Assembly (NCBI RefSeq): GCF_032854445.1
Contig: NC_088304.1
Span: 4,154,001-4,218,000, forward strand
Reading direction: 5' to 3'
Length of the DNA stretch: 64,000 nt
DNA from: Liolophura sinensis
Lineage: Eukaryota; Mollusca; Polyplacophora; Chitonida; Chitonidae
Shown here in pieces: positions 59,401 through 64,000 of this stretch. The translations under genes and the position numbers were made by a program. The number at the start of each line of letters is the position of its first letter. The stretch's first letter is position 1. The notes beneath the pieces were generated by a model. That model was not told where the DNA came from. It saw only the letters and a list, made by a program, of their open reading frames with translations, and searched no databases.

Positions 59401-62400
59401 CTTGGAGTATCCTCGAAAACAAAATCATTTGTAGCTTCTGGCAATATGCCTGATGTGATATTGAATGAAGGAGACTTGATATTAACATCATAAGTCAACG
59501 TAAAAAGTTCTCAGAGGATCTCCAAAGACTGTGCTAATTTCCAGTCATACCCTCTGATATCTGTTACTTTCTTCCTCAGTTTACGAGCATCACAAAGTCA
59601 GCAACTGTTTGTCTTTGTAGGGAGGTGAAGATGAGCGTGTTTGTTTCGGAATTGGAAAAGGGGAGAAAGTCTGTCCAGTTTTTGATGCAGAGGGTACCTC
59701 ACGTGATTCCATTCAAAGAAGTAAGTATAGGGGTTAAGTGGCTGAGATGAGTTAAGTGGATGAACAGAAGTCGGGAGATTGTCCACGTTCTCCCTTTCTT
59801 AGCTGCTGGGCGGCAGTAATTGGGTGACACTGCTCATAAAGCCATTCAAGTGGTGGTACATGAAGTTTGCAGGAGATGACTTGCCTTACACTTATCTAGC
59901 AATACATATGGGAAAGCACACCAGTTACTGGGCCCAGCACTTCATAGTTTCCCAAAATAAATCAAATATTCTTGAGTACAGCTCCAATCACTAATCAATG
60001 AAATCCAATCAAATCCCAGGCTGAATTTTCATCTTACAAGGCAGCTATGAGGCTTATTGATTGAGGAACCTGAAGAAAGAATTTTAAAAAAACCCACTTT
60101 TCTATGGTCCAGATTAGGTTGCACCAAAACAACACTTTAAACACCCAAGTGTTAAGACAGCAACTGAATTTGATTAACAGAGGCAATTATGTTGAAACAG
60201 AATCCATGAATAACCACACAATTTGCTTTGATTTCAAGCGGTTTTATGACAATGTTTTATTGGTACACGTATTTAGTGTTTCAGTGCATCACGTATTTAA
60301 TGGTTTCTTGTGTAGAAATTCATGTAACATGCCATGAATTACTCTCTTCGATTGTGGAGGTACTGTTTGCTAATGCAAATCATACAAGGTTACACTGATA
60401 TTGCATGTTTGTTTCAGCGGGTGATAATGTTCAGGAAGAATGTAGCCAAAGAGAAGGACTTGTTGGGTCTGACAGAGAGTGCGCACGTGTCCCCTCAGTC
60501 TATCCCTGTCACTGTCCACAGGAGCAGGATCATTGAGGTTCGTGAGGCTCAACAGATAAACACTGTAGTATCCCGCCCCCCCACCCCACCAATCTACCGC
60601 CATCACTCTCCACAGGAGCAGGATACGTAACTTGCTTCTCTCATTACTGTACCTATATTTGTAATATTTTGATTTCTTTTGTTTGTTTGTTCGAAAAATC
60701 TGATATATATTTTTTCTCTTGTAGATATGAAATTTAATTGATTTCCATATTTCTGTGTGATTAAGGGAGAAGTTGGATTGGTATGTGTTACAAAAACCTC
60801 CAGATAACTCTTTAACGTCAAGGACTCTGTGAAAGACTACAACAACTGGTTGATGTCAGCTGCTTATTTAGAGTGGAATATTAATTTGGTAAAATGAAAT
60901 TTAATTCACATTTAGTCATCAACACAGAGTTATCTGATTTAATTTTCTTTTTCAATTTCAGGATGGTTACAGACAATTAGCCTTACTGAACCCAAACACT
61001 CTGAAGGGTATCATTAGAGTCAAGTTCATTAATGAGCAGGTGAGATAATGTTAAATAGAAGAAATTTTGAATGGATTCTTTATTAGCTTTTGAAGTTGAA
61101 AATTGTTTGTGGTAATAATTAATATGGATTTTTTAAGTACTGGAAAGTAGCTACGTCAGTACAGTTTGAATTGTGTTGTCTTTGGACTCGTCACATCATG
61201 TTCATGTGTTTTAACTGTTACTGTTGTAATGTTGTTTGCTAAGTTTGAATGATATCATGACATAAAGTTTATGTTGTCCTTTCTTTTAGTATCCTGAATG
61301 GCGTCTTGGCTTATTTCTGTTTGATTAACCCTAGTATTTGATGTTAGTATACTAAAGATATACTCTCATGTTTACTGGTCCTCACATGCACTGCTATTGA
61401 CATACTCCCTTGTGATTGGCCAGGGTCTTGATGAGGCCGGTATTGATCAGGATGGTGTGTTCAAAGAGTTCCTGGAGGAGACCATCGCTCGGGTGTTTGA
61501 TCCCTCCCTTAATCTGTTCAAAGTAAGTACCTGTCTAACATTCGTAGGCAAAGAAATACAGGTAGCTATGTCTGCAACGTAAAGGTAGTTCACTAAGGTA
61601 TAAAATGTGTGTTTGTTTTACACTTTTGATGTGTATATTGATGTTGATAACCACGACAACTGATGTCATGACCAGTGATAACCACGACCACTGATGTTCA
61701 TGACCATTGATGTCCATGACCACTGATGTCATGACCATTAATGTCCATGAACACTGATGTCATGACTGTATATGTCATGATCATTGATGTCATGACCACT
61801 GATGTCATGACCATTAATGTCCATGACCACTGATGTCATGATCATGAATCTCAGCATTGTGTTTGTGTGATACAGCAGTTATACATTTGACTGTGGCCTT
61901 GATTTAGACATTGGCATACAGTAATGGAACAGAAATAGTGAAGAAAGTAACATTAAACCCAAATTATAGAATTTGGTACCAATATATAAAATGAATACTC
62001 TCATAAACAAATATTCCCAAACTCAAAATCCTTTGTAAGCAAAAGTAATGTGGTTCACCTTGCAATTTATCTCCCTTTTTCCATAACTAAAGAAAACATG
62101 AACACAAAATAAAATCTGTCGTTAGCAAAATTGCCATATCCAGTATTACAGGGATGAGTATGAAATATTTGCATTGTAGGCCACCAGCGAGCAGAAGTTG
62201 TACCCGTCCCCGACCTCCTATATCCAGGAGAACCACCTATGTTTGCTGGAGTTTGTGGGCAAAATGCTGGGCAAGGCTGTGTATGAGGTAATCATGGAAA
62301 TAAATGTCACAAAATATTACTTTCAGTGCTGAAACTTACGATTTTCCAGTAGAATATCATCCCATGTTCCAAGCAAACTTCAATGTACCTTTCTAAAATC

Positions 62401-63543
62401 AATAGAATCAGGAAAAATGGGCAAGTTAGTCATGGACGTAATTTATGGTCATTTACGGTACATGTAGAAATCACAAGAGGTCTGTGGAGGCAGGTATTTT
62501 GACATCTGTCAAAGAGGTGATTTTTTTTATGGTCGTTCATTCCTTTGTCAGTAACTTCACAGAAATAGTTACACACCGATTTAGACGGCACTTTTTGCAA
62601 GGCGCAACTAAGGCAGTGCACCACTTCATTACATTTTCGTGGTGATCTGTACCTTCAAATTCAAATGCCTCATTATGAAAAAATTTGTAGGGTGAAAGTA
62701 AAAGAAAGCTAAATATGAAGTAGGTAAGATAATGGAAAACTATGCATAAAAATACTTTCACTTATTTTTTAAAGATTTTTTTAAGAGTGTTAAAAGGCAT
62801 ACAAATATTTGAATACTATGGTGGGCTTTTTGAGAAATGTGGACAGTGTCTAGGATATCTGACGTCCCATCACCTTTTTGTTTTCTGATGTTTACCAGAA
62901 GGAAGGAATTTTTGAGAACATTATTTCAGTAATCTTTTACTCGTGGGTAAAAAGAGTTATTCCAACATTCAGTGTGGTGATTAGAGTTGGATAAACTATC
63001 GGTGATGTCAAGAGCTCCTAACTTTTGATAGTATCATTCGTAAAGCCCACCTTAGAATTCAGTTGTTTGAGCACCTTTAACTCTTTTCACAAAAAGCTAA
63101 AACAATAAATGAAAGCTTATTTATGCATAGTTTTAAGTGGTCTATTTAGTGATGCCTACTTCGATTTTTAGAGGTCTTTTCCTTGAATGGTTTACAGGTG
63201 GTATACTAATGTCAGATTTGACATTTAGTTTCTTGTTTTGAAAACATGTCAGTATAAACCAGAGATAAGAATTGAAAACAGCCTTTGGCATCTTTCCTAC
63301 ATATGTTTAGTGACATTAATTTCCACAAAATGTGTTTGCTAAGCACCATGATATAGTCTGAGCAGATTTGAGACACCTGTGGTAAGTTTCTGGTTCTGGT
63401 TTCAGGGTATTGTGGTGGACGTCCCGTTCGCCTCTTTCTTCCTCACCCAGATCCTGGGCCACCAATTCAGCATGAACTACAGCTTCCTGGACGAACTGCC
63501 CTCTATGGACTCAGAGCTGTACAAAAGTCTTACCTATATCAAG
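41409..63543 (+). CDS. UBE3B: UBE3B, IQ-motif HECT E3 ubiquitin ligase; 25 coding exons, 3' end outside window
   Basis: Vertebrate UBE3B is a mitochondria-associated ubiquitin ligase; its loss causes Kaufman syndrome (family knowledge). Exons: 41409-41522, 42084-42133, 43542-43612, 44864-44928, 45404-45460, 45964-46068, 48583-48682, 49109-49194, 49410-49492, 49922-50027, 50692-50812, 51456-51490, 51881-51910, 52538-52650, 53255-53403, 53617-53772, 54946-55120, 55643-55761, 58908-59022, 59621-59720, 60418-60537, 60962-61039, 61424-61522, 62180-62287, 63406-63543. All have AG/GT borders and phases agree: 831 codons of an expected 1070 or so. An IQ motif ([14 protein letters not shown], residues 37-50) crosses exons 1-2. 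Conserved blocks include [23 protein letters not shown] and PHVIPFK. The HECT N-lobe starts near residue 700: [48 protein letters not shown]. The C-lobe with the catalytic Cys is beyond the edge. UBE3B is preferred to UBE3C from the N-terminus and HECT wording. Many introns carry arrays copied from the adjacent splice junction. Confidence 0.95.
42366..43050. mobile_element. Non-autonomous Mutator-like DNA transposon with long inverted repeats
   Basis: The 685-bp element starts TAGCTC and ends GAGCTA, flanked by the perfect direct repeat TTATAAATC (42357-42365 and 43051-43059). Inverted arms of roughly 200 bp are clear: left ATTCGCTAACGTTACGGGGT, GGGCTACACA, TGTCTCCTGCAAAAGTACAG and ACAATTTCGGC are matched in reverse by right GCCGAAATTGTAG, CTGTACTTTTGCAGGAGACA, TGTGTAGCTCTACCCC and GTTAGCGAA. 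A 9-bp duplication with long arms fits the Mutator (MULE) superfamily. No transposase is encoded. It lies in the UBE3B intron between exons 2 and 3. Confidence 0.88.
43195..43525 (+). mobile_element. tRNA-like SINE, diverged
   Basis: A-box-like TGGCTGAGAAG and B-box-like AGGTTCAAGCCC lie about 60 bp apart at the start; the 3' part has a TTTAGTATGATGTTAAACAG tail. It differs from the 34206 family and is nearer the type at 55870. Its end runs almost to the UBE3B exon 3 acceptor. Confidence 0.6.
43613..44425 (+). repeat. 39-40 bp array that repeats the UBE3B exon 3 splice donor, about 20 copies
   Basis: It begins exactly at the exon 3 donor. The real exon ends CCCCAGCTTGCCCCAG/GTACGG. Each unit repeats CCCAGCTTTGTCCCAG/GTACGG or CCTAGCTTGTCCCAG/GTACGG and then TTTTATATA..CCATTAC. 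CAGGTA or a near variant recurs every 39-40 bp (for example about 43650, 43690, 43729, 43768, up to 44399). Two monomer types alternate (AGCTTTG versus AGCTTG), so the working unit is often a dimer of about 79 bp. Confidence 0.95.
44640..44755 (+). mobile_element. SINE 3' remnant
   Basis: GGTTTCCTCCACTGCCATAA, then AATATTCTTGAGTGTGG and AATAAATAAATAAAT, decayed from the 34206 family. Confidence 0.5.
46190..48582 (+). repeat. 97-117 bp array that repeats the UBE3B exon 7 acceptor and first 70 nt, about 25 copies
   Basis: The array ends at the genuine exon 7 (48583-48682). Full copies have CCTGTTTACAG then CCGAGTCCCACTCAGACATG and on to CTCCACATGCTC..ACACCTGG, which equals the start of exon 7 ([16 protein letters not shown]). 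AG positions of decoy acceptors in full copies: 46841, 48025, 48140, 48352 and 48467. Most other copies are a 97-bp version that has lost the TGTTTACAGCCCGAG part and so the acceptor. ORFs here are by-products. Confidence 0.95.
48765..48905 (-). mobile_element. SINE 3' half
   Basis: TTTATTTATTAGATTGGTG, AAGAATATTTCACTTATAC, GCCCGCATTACAGTGG and CAACCATCCACAGGCAGAC match the 34206 family in reverse with changes. Confidence 0.75.
49849..49921 (+). repeat. Single extra copy of the UBE3B exon 10 acceptor
   Basis: AATGTTTCAG/GCTCCTTTTAGCAACTG (AG at 49857-49858) duplicates the genuine TATGTTTCAG/GCCCCTGTTAGCCGCTG (AG at 49920-49921) 63 bp downstream. Confidence 0.8.
50040..50185 (+). mobile_element. 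SINE 3' half
   Basis: CAGCCTGCGGATGGTCATG, CTCACCATAATGCTGGCTGC, ATATTCTTGAGTAAGGCG and an AAATAAATAAATAAATG tail. It begins about 12 bp after the UBE3B exon 10 donor. Confidence 0.8.
52222..52487 (-). mobile_element. Full-length tRNA-derived SINE
   Basis: In reverse it has the whole structure: TTTATTTATTTGATTGG tail, TTTTACGCCATATTC, CAGCCAGTATTATGGTGAG, CCATCCGCAGGTTGCTGGC, the B-box region CTTGAACTCACACGG, then the A-box region CTAACCAACTGAGCCACG and GAAGGCCCCC. No clear target-site duplication was found. It lies in the UBE3B intron between exons 13 and 14. Confidence 0.9.
53873..54945 (+). repeat. 100-113 bp array that repeats the UBE3B exon 17 acceptor and first ~70 nt, 10 extra copies
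   Basis: Each copy has CTGTTACAG/GACTGAGTTATCAGGAGG, then CTGTTACCTAACCTGTGG, CAGGACCTGGTCCCCTC and TGTGGTCTGTGC. The final copy (acceptor AG at 54944-54945) continues as genuine exon 17 ([20 protein letters not shown]). Acceptor-like sites recur near 53880, 53986, 54087, 54193, 54299, 54410, 54520, 54626, 54736 and 54840. Two monomer types (GTACGTCGTACAGG versus GTATTTCCTACAGG) are mixed, with mosaic exchange. Confidence 0.95.
55528..55642 (+). repeat. Single extra copy of the UBE3B exon 18 acceptor
   Basis: ATCATTATGTACAG/GATTTTAGATGAGGTGGG (AG at 55543-55544) duplicates the genuine GTCATTATGTACAG/GATTTTAGATGAGGTGG (AG at 55641-55642), 98 bp apart. Homology in the decoy fades after about 20 nt of exon. 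Confidence 0.9.
55870..56231 (+). mobile_element. Second SINE type, about 362 bp, with 8-bp target-site duplication
   Basis: A-box-like TAGCGCAGTTGGTGG and B-box-like GGGTCGAGTCAC near the head; body GTTACTCTTCATCAGTATAA and GGGCGGTGGAAATCTG; tail GTACGACATTAAACCCCAAG then CACTCACTCATGCACTCAC. It is flanked by CATTTTTA at 55862-55869 and 56232-56239. It lies in the large UBE3B intron between exons 18 and 19. Confidence 0.85.
56993..58568. repeat. 41-bp minisatellite in UBE3B intron 18, about 38 copies
   Basis: The 41-bp unit reads ATGTACCCAAACATGCACC, TAGATCGGCTGACG and TTCCTCCC, with few variants (GCGCC, GCACG, AATATG, TCTCCG). It lies between exons 18 and 19 and has no visible similarity to either. 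Several minus-strand ORFs of 80-100 residues are repeat artefacts. Confidence 0.95.
59935..59990 (+). mobile_element. SINE tail remnant
   Basis: AAATATTCTTGAGTACAGC then CAATCACTAATCAATG resembles the common SINE tail; no body is visible. Confidence 0.4.
60600..60630 (+). repeat. Single partial extra copy of the UBE3B exon 21 3' end
   Basis: CACTCTCCACAGGAGCAGGA (60604-60623) repeats the exon's CACTGTCCACAGGAGCAGGA (60511-60530), about 93 bp downstream of the original. The copy continues TACGTAAC where the exon continues TCATTGAG/GTTCGT. Confidence 0.75.
61640..61855. repeat. Imperfect GATGTCATGACCACT repeat
   Basis: About 13 short units such as TGATGTCATGACCACTGATG lie in the UBE3B intron after exon 23. 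No splice-site content is seen. Confidence 0.85.
62315..62462. repeat. Dispersed repeat of unknown class, copy 2
   Basis: Matches 35495-35655 (see there), including CCTTTCTAAAATCAATA, AATGGGCAAG, TTAGTCATGGA and TCATTTACGGTACA. It begins about 28 bp after the UBE3B exon 24 donor. Confidence 0.75.
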
Positions 63544-64000
63544 GTACAAAAGTCTTGTCCACACTTCACCTCTATTTTCAAATGTCTCACTTAAATCAAG
63601 CTTAGTACAAAAGTCTCACTTATCTGAAGAGTACAAATGTCTCACTTATCTCAAGGTACACAAGTCTCACTGATCACAAGGTACGAAAGCCTCACTTCTC
63701 TCAAGGTACAAATGTCTCACTTATCTGAAGAGTACAAATGTCTCACTTATCTCAAGGTACACAAGTCTCACTTATCACAAGGTACGAAAGCCTCACTTCT
63801 CTCAAGGTACAAATGTCTCACTTATCTGAAGAGTACAAATGTCTCATTTATCTCAAGGTAAACAAGTCTCACTTATCTCAAGGTACAAATGTCTCCCTTA
63901 GCTCAAGGTACAAATGTCTCACTTATCTGAAGTGTACAAATGTCTCACTTATCTCAAGGTAAACAAGTTTCACTTATCTCAAGGTACAAATGTCTCCCTT
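63544..64000 (+). repeat. 25-bp array that repeats the UBE3B exon 25 splice donor, continues past the edge
   Basis: The genuine exon ends AAAAGTCTTACCTATATCAAG/GTACAA. Units repeat AAATGTCTCACTTATCTCAAG/GTACAA with variants (CTGAAGAG/TACAAA, ATCACAAG/GTACGA). A higher-order period of about 101 bp (four monomers) is visible between about 63637 and 63738. In the exon's frame the repeats read YKCLTYLKV, close to the exon's YKSLTYIKV. Confidence 0.93.

Noticed and set aside
41409-63543. UBE3C instead of UBE3B
   Set aside because: The start ([20 protein letters not shown]), the absence of the UBE3C-specific insert regions, and the HECT wording ([24 protein letters not shown]) fit UBE3B better.

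Overview
This is animal nuclear DNA. Its genes are split into many short exons of 30-240 bp with GT-AG introns, it carries tRNA-derived SINEs, and it is unusually rich in minisatellites. The two SINE types (one with a tail ending in a TTGAGTACGGC-like motif, one ending in a CACTCACTCA-like tail) and the intron density suggest a lophotrochozoan, most likely a mollusc. That is an inference; I cannot name the species.

Three protein-coding genes can be supported. (1) 4.8-5.5 kb, plus strand: a BTB/POZ (T1-type) KCTD protein, closest to KCTD7/14, with the main coding part in one exon. (2) 38.2-15.4 kb, minus strand: RBM19 (animal counterpart of yeast Mrd1), six RRM domains, rebuilt here as 25 coding exons of about 924 residues. 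Exon phases agree throughout except for two single-base homopolymer discrepancies in the last two exons. (3) 41.4 kb to beyond the right edge, plus strand: UBE3B, a HECT ubiquitin ligase with an N-terminal IQ motif. Twenty-five coding exons (831 residues) are present; the HECT C-lobe with the catalytic cysteine lies outside the window. RBM19 and UBE3B are divergent, with about 3.2 kb between their start codons. The three genes share no pathway: ubiquitin-ligase adaptor, pre-rRNA processing, ubiquitin ligase.

Layout: 0.2-2.15 kb 36-bp array; 4.8-5.5 kb KCTD; 8.0-8.4 kb 29-bp array; 11.7-11.9 and 12.8-14.0 kb arrays; 15.4-38.2 kb RBM19, with large intronic arrays at 20.2-21.5 kb and 29.5-31.8 kb; 35.9-36.1 kb fold-back element; 38.2-41.4 kb intergenic; 41.4-64 kb UBE3B, with arrays at 43.6-44.4, 46.2-48.6, 53.9-54.9, 57.0-58.6 and 63.5-64 kb and a Mutator-like element at 42.4-43.05 kb.

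Main observation: many of the tandem repeats inside the two large genes are copies of a splice junction of the adjacent exon. Arrays beside RBM19 exon 19 and UBE3B exons 7 and 17 repeat the 3' splice site plus the start of the exon. Arrays beside UBE3B exons 3 and 25 repeat the end of the exon plus the 5' splice site. UBE3B exons 10, 18 and 21 each have a single extra copy, which looks like an early stage. Genuine exons thus sit at the edge of clusters of decoy splice sites. I know of no named class of element that does this.
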